In this document: positions 28,991 through 36,198 of the stretch, one piece after another
Position numbering within the stretch: the first letter of the stretch is position 1
Layout: each line of letters begins with the position of its first letter
Assembly: GCA_016219985.1 (NCBI GenBank)
Contig: JACRJO010000031.1
Coordinates: 27,801-91,800, forward strand
From: Sphingobacteriales bacterium
Lineage (GTDB): Bacteria; Bacteroidota; Bacteroidia; Chitinophagales; Chitinophagaceae
DNA: 64,000 bases
Reading direction: 5' to 3'
The notes under the pieces: model-generated
What the model saw: the letters and a program-made list of their open reading frames with translations, nothing else
The model's database searches: none
Told to the model about the DNA's origin: nothing
Program-made: the position numbers and the translations under genes

Positions 28991-29023
28991 AGGTTATGCT
29001 GAGTTTGCAACTCAGCATAACCT
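28991..29023. terminator. Perfect 15-bp hairpin
   Basis: AGGTTATGCTGAGTT (28991-29005) pairs without mismatch with AACTCAGCATAACCT (29009-29023) around the loop TGC. It follows the RHS/immunity region. No T run follows on the plus strand, though an A-rich stretch precedes it, so it is a better T-tailed terminator on the minus strand. It could instead be a 3' stabilising hairpin or a recombination remnant. Confidence 0.5.
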
Positions 29024-29067
29024 CTCATATAGGCCGGCCTGCAGGAAAACCTCCCCAATAGCCAGTT

Positions 29068-29772
29068 ATGAGAAAATTTGCTATCCAGGAAATAGAATTT
29101 CACGATGCTCAAAAATTATATGAGTGGAAAAAGAATGCCCGAAATGTGGCGGCCAGTCTATTTCTTAGAAACTTAAACAGAAGGCCATTTGCAGATAGGA
29201 AATATAGCATTCGTATTTTTATAGCCGATAACGCCCAGGAACATTTGCAGGTATCAGCTATGTTTGATGGGGTTATCCCTGTTGATTATTTTCCCGATTA
29301 CAGCTATTTCAGTTCCATAACAGAGGACAAGGAACTGGTCAAATTTTGGGTGGGGGCTATTTACTCATCGCTTTTAAAGATTGCGGACCTTTTTCATTGG
29401 CCAGCTGATCTTATAATTGACAGCTATAATGATTGCATCCGGGCTGAAAATGCGAACAGTTGGTATTTTAAGGACAAATTATTGAAATCACCAGGCGGCA
29501 GTTATTATTTGGGCGTGCATAATTTGTTTTCGGTAGAGGCTTTTGAAGCATATATCGTGTTGTTTAACGAGGAGAAAAAAGAGATAGCCCGGCATTTGAT
29601 ATACAGAGACAAATTTGGGGTCTTTCAGGTTGAAATGTTAAAGTGGGTTTCATCAACCGAAGTGGCGTTTAAATTTTGTGATGCAAAAAAAGTATTTACT
29701 TATAGCGTTTCAGATATGTTGAACAACCGGTTGCCTGAAGTGCCCGGGAATATCAGTTTACTTTTTAAATAG
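29068..29772 (+). CDS. Hypothetical cytoplasmic protein, possible orphan immunity protein
   Basis: 234 residues without signal peptide or membrane segment. It has charged N-terminal helices (FHDAQKLYEWKKNARNVAA), a middle with VKFWVGAIYSSLLKIADLFH, and a beta-rich C-terminal half (FGVFQVEMLKWVSSTEVAFKF). AT-rich coding, the position right behind the toxin-tail fragment at 28861-28989, and lack of any enzyme motif fit an immunity gene left from an earlier RHS tail. It could equally be an unrelated accessory gene. Confidence 0.5.
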   Translation: MRKFAIQEIEFHDAQKLYEWKKNARNVAASLFLRNLNRRPFADRKYSIRIFIADNAQEHLQVSAMFDGVIPVDYFPDYSYFSSITEDKELVKFWVGAIYSSLLKIADLFHWPADLIIDSYNDCIRAENANSWYFKDKLLKSPGGSYYLGVHNLFSVEAFEAYIVLFNEEKKEIARHLIYRDKFGVFQVEMLKWVSSTEVAFKFCDAKKVFTYSVSDMLNNRLPEVPGNISLLFK

Positions 29773-29899
29773 GTTGCTTCCAGGCTTTTGGAGCAGCTTA
29801 CTCTTCTTAAAGACCACCTGAAAATACTAAAAGACACGGAGTTGTTTTGTGAAAAGGCCCCGCCAAAGCGTTAATTTTACGGCAATAACGATCCATAAA

Positions 29900-30757
29900 A
29901 TGTCAACGCTCCGCATCAGCACCATCCAAACCGCTCTCCACTGGGAGGACAAAGCAGCCAATCTCCGCATGCTCGAAGAGAAGATCCGGGGTATAAAGGA
30001 AAAGACGGAGATCGTGGTGCTTCCTGAAATGTTCAATACCGGCTTCAGTATGCAGCCGGAAAAATTTGCTGAGCCGATGGAGGGAGAAACCCTGGCCTGG
30101 ATGAAGCGCATGGCCGCGGAGAGAAAGGTCGTGCTGACCGGCAGCTTTGCCGCTAAGGATCAGGCCGCTCAAAGCGGCCAGATCCTTAGCGGCCAGATCC
30201 TTAGCAGCGCATTTAACCGCCTCGTCTGGATGCTGCCTAACGGGCAGTTCGGAGTTTACGATAAACGGCACCTCTTCGCCTTTGCCGGGGAGGATCAACA
30301 TTATACGGCCGGGAATAAACGCCTCATCGCTTCGGTAAAGGGCTGGAAGATCAACCTCCAGGTCTGTTATGACCTGCGCTTTCCTGTCTGGGCGAGGCAA
30401 TCCCCCGCCCTGCTGAAGGAGAACGGGCAGGAAGCGGAATACGATGTACTGATCTATGTAGCCAACTGGCCTGAAAGAAGAAGTCATGCCTGGAAAACCT
30501 TGTTACAGGCCCGGGCCATCGAAAACCAGTGTTATGTGGTGGGGGTAAACCGGGTGGGAAACGACGGGAATGGTATTTACCACAGCGGGGACAGCATGGT
30601 GGTTGACCCGTCAGGAGAAGTTTTATATACGAAGAAGGACGAGGAGGATGTGCATACGGTCACCCTCGATAAAACCCATCTCGAAACCGTCCGGCAAAAA
30701 CTGCCTTTCCTGAAAGATGCAGATGGATTTATGCTCCTGAACGACACGGATGAATAG
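29900..30757 (+). CDS. Omega-amidase / nitrilase family carbon-nitrogen hydrolase (YafV-like)
   Basis: From ATG 29900 the protein has 285 residues; an in-frame upstream start at 29849 adds a stretch unlike the family. The nitrilase triad is in place: Glu43 in VVLPEMFNTGFSM, Lys122 in YDKRHLFAFAGED and Cys156 in QVCYDLRFPVWAR. The YDKRHLF and CYDLRFPVW forms are those of omega-amidases such as YafV/Nit2, which hydrolyse alpha-ketoglutaramate or alpha-ketosuccinamate in the cytoplasm. Odd feature: residues about 85-102 (AAKDQAAQSGQILSGQILSS) are an in-frame insert encoded by a near-perfect palindrome and a 15-bp tandem repeat, in a loop that is short in relatives. Confidence 0.85.
   Translation: MSTLRISTIQTALHWEDKAANLRMLEEKIRGIKEKTEIVVLPEMFNTGFSMQPEKFAEPMEGETLAWMKRMAAERKVVLTGSFAAKDQAAQSGQILSGQILSSAFNRLVWMLPNGQFGVYDKRHLFAFAGEDQHYTAGNKRLIASVKGWKINLQVCYDLRFPVWARQSPALLKENGQEAEYDVLIYVANWPERRSHAWKTLLQARAIENQCYVVGVNRVGNDGNGIYHSGDSMVVDPSGEVLYTKKDEEDVHTVTLDKTHLETVRQKLPFLKDADGFMLLNDTDE
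30152..30205 (+). repeat. Palindromic insert plus 15-bp tandem repeat within the omega-amidase gene
   Basis: GCTAAGGATCAGGCCGCT (30152-30169) pairs at 17 of 18 positions with the 18 bases at 30173-30190 around a 3-base loop. The unit GGCCAGATCCTTAGC at 30176-30190 is repeated directly at 30191-30205. Both additions keep the frame. Confidence 0.85.
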
Positions 30758-30914
30758 GGTTCGTGCCTGTTAATTGAGTATTGAGAATTGAATATTGGAA
30801 ATTAATTGGCTAATCGGCTAATTGACTAAATGGTTGACTGGTTGATAGGTTAACTGGTTGACAAGGCCTTCTAATGAGCATTGAAGTATTGAATATTGCC
30901 ATTTCCCTGTTCGG

Positions 30915-32030
30915 TCAGGACTCCTTTTTTACCCAGTTCACTTTTCGCTGGCGCAGGTAATTGAGCACAAAATCAAAACATTCTTTTTTGTCCCCGATCA
31001 GTTCCGGGGGGAAGACCCCTTTTTGGGTAAATAATTTTTCCGTGATTAAATGGACGGCGGCGGTGCAGGTATAACCCGTAGTGCGGGCCATGGAGCTGGT
31101 TTTGCTGACCGGGTCGTACTGATCATAGAGCTCCCAGGTGATCGTTTTCTTTTCCCCGGTAATGATCACTTTCATAACGGTAAATTCCTCTTCCTCCGGT
31201 TCCAGCTTCCATTCATTCAGCAGGAGCCGCGATGTAAAATCGAGCGGTGAGATTTCGGTCTGGTTAAAACGGATGGGGGTCGTATCAAAAAATCCGGCCT
31301 GCTGCAGCGCAATGATGAGGTCAATATGCCCCGGGTAGCGAAGGGTTTTTTCCTTCATTTCGGGAATATGGGCCATGGTGTGCACAAGCGAGCGCAATCC
31401 ATCGGTGTTAAACGCTTCCAGTTCGCCTGCTTTATCAAAAAACAATAATTCCCGTTCGCTCAGGGCCGGTTTGGTAACTAATTTCCCCTTTTCCACCAGC
31501 CGGGCGGGGCGGATATATTCCTGGATCACATCCACCGGGGAGAAGGGAGCCTTGTATTGAAAGGGCGGTTTCTTTTTTTTGGGCAGCCCTCCCACATAAC
31601 ATTCAAAGGAATTTATTTTCATCTCCGCATTGCAGCGGCCCAGGATCAGGTTGCTCATCCCCGGAGCCACCCCGCAATCCGTGATCACGGTTACTTTTTT
31701 TTCTTTGGCCAGGGCGTCGAGTTGCAGGGCCTCTTCGTTAAAGAAGGAAATATCCACTACGTTTTTTCCCGCCCTGATCACCGCCTCCAGTGTTTTGTAG
31801 CCGATATAACCGGGCACAGCTGTTACCACGAGGTCAAAGCGGGCAAACCAGTTTGGGTATTGCTCATATTGGGACAGGTTGACGATAACCGTTTGTACCG
31901 CTGTATTTTTTTTCCGCAGCTCCTGCAGCCTGACCGGGTTCAGGTCAAAGCAGGTAACGGAATAATCACGGGCCAGGTCCAGGGCAATCGCCCTTCCCAC
32001 CATACCGGCACCGAGTACAGCAATCGTCAT
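30915..32030 (-). CDS. Saccharopine dehydrogenase-like oxidoreductase
   Basis: 371 residues from the start MTIAVLGAGMVGRAIALDLA, whose GxGxxG dinucleotide-binding motif lies at residues about 7-12; upstream residues of the longer frame are discarded because the Rossmann strand begins here and a -7 box lies just upstream. Other family landmarks are FDLVVTAVPGYIGYKTLEA, VVDISFFNEEALQLDALAKE and VTVITDCGVAPGMSNLILG (residues about 110-130). These match saccharopine-dehydrogenase/lysine 6-dehydrogenase-like enzymes that act on lysine-derived intermediates; exact substrate cannot be read from sequence. Cytoplasmic, divergent from the SGNH hydrolase gene. Confidence 0.8.
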   Translation of the reverse strand: MTIAVLGAGMVGRAIALDLARDYSVTCFDLNPVRLQELRKKNTAVQTVIVNLSQYEQYPNWFARFDLVVTAVPGYIGYKTLEAVIRAGKNVVDISFFNEEALQLDALAKEKKVTVITDCGVAPGMSNLILGRCNAEMKINSFECYVGGLPKKKKPPFQYKAPFSPVDVIQEYIRPARLVEKGKLVTKPALSERELLFFDKAGELEAFNTDGLRSLVHTMAHIPEMKEKTLRYPGHIDLIIALQQAGFFDTTPIRFNQTEISPLDFTSRLLLNEWKLEPEEEEFTVMKVIITGEKKTITWELYDQYDPVSKTSSMARTTGYTCTAAVHLITEKLFTQKGVFPPELIGDKKECFDFVLNYLRQRKVNWVKKES

Positions 32031-32046
32031 AAAGAAACACTTTGTA

Positions 32047-32054
32047 CAAAGGTA
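32047..32054 (-). promoter_or_regulatory. Bacteroidota -7 box (TACCTTTG)
   Basis: On the minus strand TACCTTTG matches TAnnTTTG exactly, 16 bases before the ATG at 32030. The 95-bp space to the divergent gene at 32126 holds the promoters of both; for the plus strand a TTCGTATATTC string lies at 32111-32121. Confidence 0.5.
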
Positions 32055-32125
32055 AAGGACGGACCAATACGGGGGGAAAACAGGTCCCTTTAAACCAAAC
32101 TGGCCCCTCGTTCGTATATTCAATC

Positions 32126-32818
32126 ATGCGCTTCCCCCTTACCTGCCTGTTCCTGCTGGCCCTGTCCTGTAAAAAGCCAGCGGCTGTACCGGTAATGAAT
32201 AACCCGCCGGTTCTGACAAACGCCAAAACCTGGCTGGCCCTCGGTGATTCTTATACCATCGGGCAATCGGTGGATCCCGCCGATCGCTTCCCCGCCCAAA
32301 CAGTTAGTTTGCTGAAGCAGGCAGGTATCAATATCGGCAACCCCGCTTACATTGCGGCCACGGGCTGGACCAGCGGGGTGCTTCTTTCACAGGTGGAGGC
32401 ACAAAACCCCGGAACCTACGATGTGGTGAGCCTGCTTATCGGGGTGAATGACGAGTACCAGGCCCATGATACAACGGGTTACCGCCAGCGTTTTACCACT
32501 CTCCTTGAAAAATCCGTACTGCTGGCAAAGGGAAAAAAGGAAAATGTATTTGTGTTATCCATTCCCGATTACAGCGTTACTCCCTATGCGGCATATTCCG
32601 ATACGGCCCGGATCCGCGAGGAAATTGACTGGTTCAACGCAATCAACAAAAATGTAACGGACGCTTATCAATGCGTGTATCTCGATATTACGCCCTCCAC
32701 CCGCGAGGGGCGCTATGACCGGAGCCTGATCGCAGCGGATGGCCTGCACCCTTCTGCACTGGAATACAGGAAATGGGCACAAAGACTGGCGCCATTGATG
32801 CAAGTGCTGTTGAAGTGA
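32126..32818 (+). CDS. SGNH/GDSL hydrolase lipoprotein
   Basis: The start at 32126 gives a lipoprotein signal (MRFPLTCLFLLALSCKKPAA, Cys in the lipobox); the frame continues upstream to 32042 without a signal. The 230-residue protein carries the SGNH blocks: ALGDSYTIGQS with the catalytic Ser (block I), a Gly in ATGWTSG, LIGVNDEYQ with the Asn of block III, and AADGLHPSALEY with the Asp-x-x-His of block V. Such enzymes are esterases/lipases acting on small esters or acylated polysaccharides; here it is anchored in the envelope. It is divergent from the saccharopine dehydrogenase-like gene. Confidence 0.85.
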   Translation: MRFPLTCLFLLALSCKKPAAVPVMNNPPVLTNAKTWLALGDSYTIGQSVDPADRFPAQTVSLLKQAGINIGNPAYIAATGWTSGVLLSQVEAQNPGTYDVVSLLIGVNDEYQAHDTTGYRQRFTTLLEKSVLLAKGKKENVFVLSIPDYSVTPYAAYSDTARIREEIDWFNAINKNVTDAYQCVYLDITPSTREGRYDRSLIAADGLHPSALEYRKWAQRLAPLMQVLLK

Positions 32819-32946
32819 GACGGGAGGTCCGGAAGACGGAAAGGCGGGAAGTCCGGAAGACGGGAAGCCCGGAGGGCTTTAACCAGGATAGCCATCGGTG
32901 GTTGAATGAACCACAGGGAGGCAACCCCAACGGGGTTGAACAGGTT

Positions 32947-32976
32947 AAAAAAAGCCCGCCGTTTTACGGGCGGGCT
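32947..32976 (-). terminator. Terminator of the T9SS PHP-domain gene
   Basis: On the minus strand AGCCCGCCCGT pairs with ACGGCGGGCT (one bulged base) around TAAA-like loop bases, followed by a run of seven T. It lies about 32 bases past the stop at 33009. Between 32819 and 32890 are short degenerate GGAAGTCCGGAAGACGG-type repeats. Confidence 0.7.
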
Positions 32977-33008
32977 CCATTGCTGTTGGTATTTGTTTCA
33001 GTATGTTA

Positions 33009-35999
33009 TCAGAACTTGCTGACTAATTGTGATCCGGGTTTACCTTCCAGGTTCATTTTAAGGATATAGGTACCATTGCCCAGGCGGCCCAGGTCCATGC
33101 TGAGGGTCTGTACCCCGGCATTCAGTTGTACCGTGCGGCTGAGGATCCTCCTGCCGTTCATATCATACAATTCCACCGCGGTGGTTTCGCTTTTCCGGGC
33201 CGCAACCCGTACCTGCAACATTCCCTGGACGGGGTTGGGATATACGGTGAAGTAAGAGGCCGGTGTAATGCCGCGGTCAACGATCTTCATATCAGTAAAA
33301 CGGATATCGCCGTTCCGGTTCCGCTGAACCAGCCGGTAGGTGGACATTCCATCAACGGGCTGAAGATCATTCAGCGTATAGGTCTGGGAATAGAAGGAAA
33401 ATCCTTTCCCCGGTACAGTGCCAACGGAAACAAAGGTCTTGCCTGCATCCACAGAACGGAGAATTTCAAACCACTGGCCGGCTTCTTCGTTTTCGGTGGT
33501 CCATTTCAGTATCACTTTTTCTGTTTCATTCATGGTAAAGAAGGATGTTACCGGCGCCGGTGCCAGGCGGGCCGCATCGTTCCGGGTGTACCAGACAGGA
33601 GCGGTGATGATCCTTGTCCCATCGGCTTCGGTAATATCGAGGTAATAATAACGCTGGCTTCCGTTCAGCAGGGCATTGTCCGTATAAGAGAAGGGAACAG
33701 AGGTAAAGCTGGTTAGCTGGGTGGCGGCTGTACCGCTGCCGGGCACGCCGGTCATAATGGCCACTGACGTGATCGCGGCTGTGCTGGCCGTGCTGCTCAG
33801 CTCAATAAGCGGCGCCCCGGGACGGGTAATGATACTGCCGATGGGTTCAGTGTTTACCGTGAAGTTCAGTTTAGCGCTGCAATCTTCTGAAGCATAAAAG
33901 CGCATTTTACGCATACCGTCCAGCAGGCTGGTCTCGCTGAGCGAAGGAGCCATCACCACCAGTCTTGTTTTGGCAGTATGCCCGAAGGTCATATTGTGAT
34001 TATCATGATCGATCGTGGGGCCGATATGATAACCTTTGGAAAGCATACTGCGGTAATAGGTAAGGTAGGACATGGAAGTAGCCGGATTGGTGTAGGTAGT
34101 ATTGGTGGAGAAAGCGGGTCCGCTTTCCACGGCCGAACCCACGACCGCATCGTCGGCTGCAGCATCGTAGGTGCCATTCAGCAGGTTATTGTAATCCGTG
34201 CTGTTGGGGTGCGCCAGGTAAGCAATGGCATTGTTGCCATGGCGGTTGACGATATCAAAGAGACCGCCGGCCCCGGTGTACACGCCTTTCTGAACAAAGA
34301 TGTCGTAGTTGCCGGCTTCCCAACCGACCAGGGAGTCGATACCATAAAGGACCACGTGACCGCCCCCGCTGATCGTACCCCACTCCATGCCGTACATCCC
34401 AATAAAGCCGGAGGTAGTGGCGGCTGCGGCCATACTGCGGCCCGGCTGCCAGTTGCTGATGCTCATCCCCGCTGTGGCGTGGTTGTGTTCGCTGATACCG
34501 AGAAAGTCCATGCAAAGGGCTGTTTTCGCATAGGCGTAATCGTCAGCCGGTGTTTTAGTGGTATTGTCGGCATTCCCGTCTGAATAACTGCTGTGCGCAT
34601 GCAGGTTGCCGAAATAATGATTCAGGACACCTGAACTGACAATGCTGTTGCCACTCAGGGATTCCTGGTTTGAATTCAGCCCGGTGCTGCTGAAATTCAC
34701 CGTACCGCTGTAGGCCGTATTGGGAGCAGCAGGTACAAAGCGGGCAAATACGGTTTGACCCGCCTGCGCTTCGGCCAGGGTGTAGGTGATACCAGCGCTG
34801 AACAGGCTGCCATCCCGGGATATTTCAAAGGAAGCAGGGGCAGTAAGGGTCAGCAGGTCGGTGAGGGAACTGCTGGTAAAAGCAAAACTCTGCACTGCGG
34901 AACTGCTGCCGGCGGCTGTAAATCCAAAACTAAGCGCCGCGGGATTTACCGTAATGGAAGCAGAAGGAGCTGCCCCCGTGGTAAAGGCCCAGGTAGTTGC
35001 GGCGCTGATACCGGCAAAATTATTCCCGGCAATATCTTTAAAGGAACCCGCATCGATCGTAACATAATAGCCGGTGCTGAAAGAAAGTCCGCTGAAAGGA
35101 ATGGTAGCCGTGGCCCCGCTTACAGTAACTGCAACATCGGTAACCGCGGTGGTTTGAACCGCAACATTGTCACTGCTTCTTTTTATACTGATAGTACCCG
35201 TAGTTCCTTTCTGGATGTTTTCACTGAAGGTGATCGCCAGGTTGCCGCTGAGGGCGATATTGGCAGATCCGTTTGCCGGGCTGAAGCTACTGGCCGTGGG
35301 CGGAGTCAGGTCGCTGCCACTCAGCAGGATTGAAAAATCATCAATGGCCAGGCCGTCATCTGCACCGGACGCATCAAAATCATTCCAGCGCAGCCAGAAA
35401 ATAGCATTATTGGCAATGCTCAGCCCGGTGATGGTGGCTGTTTTCACAGTGCGGTTGGCAGCTGCATTCCCGTCCTTGGCCCCGGTTGTGGCAGTACTGG
35501 GGGAAGCGAAGTCCAGGGTGTTATTATCCACCCATGTCCCGGTGGATAAGGAGGTCGCATTGAGACTGTATTGAAAATCCAGCTGGTCGGGACGGGCTGC
35601 GGCACCGCATCTCCACTGCTCACCGGTATAAGTGATGCTCAGGGAAGTGATGGTGCTGCCTGTACTGTTGCGGATCTGTACGCCAAGAGTGGGGGCTACA
35701 GAACCGGAACGAAGGGCGCCGAATGCCCTTTCCGTATTCGTGCCTGTCCCATAACTATAGGTATTACCGGTAGCGGTACCACCAGCGTCAGAAGCATAAC
35801 TGGTATTGGCCCCGGTGCCGGTTTCCAGGAGCTTCCAGCCCGTGGGCAAAGTGGTCGATGTGCCCGAAGTCGCCTTCAGGGTGTTAAAGTTTTGTGTGTA
35901 GGGAGTACTGGTAGAAGTGATACTGACCTGTGCAGAAACGGAAAAAGCAAAAAGCAGTCCCGCTCCTGCCATCAGCAGGGAAGAGAATTTTTTTCTCAT
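33009..35999 (-). CDS. T9SS-exported PHP-domain protein (predicted phosphoesterase)
   Basis: 996 residues. Signal peptide (LLMAGAGLLFAFSVSAQ), then a beta-sandwich at about residues 25-230 with NFNTLKATSGTSTTLPTGW and LAIDDFSILLSGSD, an SbsA-type Ig-like domain (about 235-340; PPTASSFSPANGSANIALSG), another Ig-like domain (about 345-440), then a PHP metallo-phosphoesterase-like domain from about 460 with FGNLHAHSSYSDG (HxH), LGISEHNHA, IAYLAHPN and IGPTIDHDNHN. After Fn3-like strands the last about 80 residues form a type A T9SS sorting domain (YFTVYPNPVQGML, then LGNGTYILKM). It should be exported across the outer membrane and attached or released. The PHP substrate is unknown. It is transcribed away from the GH92 gene. 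Confidence 0.85.
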   Translation of the reverse strand: MRKKFSSLLMAGAGLLFAFSVSAQVSITSTSTPYTQNFNTLKATSGTSTTLPTGWKLLETGTGANTSYASDAGGTATGNTYSYGTGTNTERAFGALRSGSVAPTLGVQIRNSTGSTITSLSITYTGEQWRCGAAARPDQLDFQYSLNATSLSTGTWVDNNTLDFASPSTATTGAKDGNAAANRTVKTATITGLSIANNAIFWLRWNDFDASGADDGLAIDDFSILLSGSDLTPPTASSFSPANGSANIALSGNLAITFSENIQKGTTGTISIKRSSDNVAVQTTAVTDVAVTVSGATATIPFSGLSFSTGYYVTIDAGSFKDIAGNNFAGISAATTWAFTTGAAPSASITVNPAALSFGFTAAGSSSAVQSFAFTSSSLTDLLTLTAPASFEISRDGSLFSAGITYTLAEAQAGQTVFARFVPAAPNTAYSGTVNFSSTGLNSNQESLSGNSIVSSGVLNHYFGNLHAHSSYSDGNADNTTKTPADDYAYAKTALCMDFLGISEHNHATAGMSISNWQPGRSMAAAATTSGFIGMYGMEWGTISGGGHVVLYGIDSLVGWEAGNYDIFVQKGVYTGAGGLFDIVNRHGNNAIAYLAHPNSTDYNNLLNGTYDAAADDAVVGSAVESGPAFSTNTTYTNPATSMSYLTYYRSMLSKGYHIGPTIDHDNHNMTFGHTAKTRLVVMAPSLSETSLLDGMRKMRFYASEDCSAKLNFTVNTEPIGSIITRPGAPLIELSSTASTAAITSVAIMTGVPGSGTAATQLTSFTSVPFSYTDNALLNGSQRYYYLDITEADGTRIITAPVWYTRNDAARLAPAPVTSFFTMNETEKVILKWTTENEEAGQWFEILRSVDAGKTFVSVGTVPGKGFSFYSQTYTLNDLQPVDGMSTYRLVQRNRNGDIRFTDMKIVDRGITPASYFTVYPNPVQGMLQVRVAARKSETTAVELYDMNGRRILSRTVQLNAGVQTLSMDLGRLGNGTYILKMNLEGKPGSQLVSKF

Positions 36000-36198
36000 G
36001 TTGTTGATTTTGGTTTAAGATTAGCAGCATCTAAGATGTATATAAAATTTTGATTATTCAATTTATTCGGCAAAGGGATTATCCACATGTGTTAATAGCC
36101 GGGGAAGATAACAGATACTTAATAGTGAAATAATAGACCGGTAACGGGAAATCAGCAGGATATTATTCAGTTACTTCGTACCAGCAAAATACGATCGC

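Noticed and set aside
30758..30914. Tandem repeat of TTGACTGGTTGATAGG type
   Set aside because: Short, degenerate and AT-rich; typical low-complexity intergenic DNA in this phylum without clear unit boundaries.
32819..32890. Minisatellite of GGAAGTCCGGAAGACGG units
   Set aside because: Two to three imperfect units only; mentioned with the neighbouring terminator rather than called as a separate repeat.
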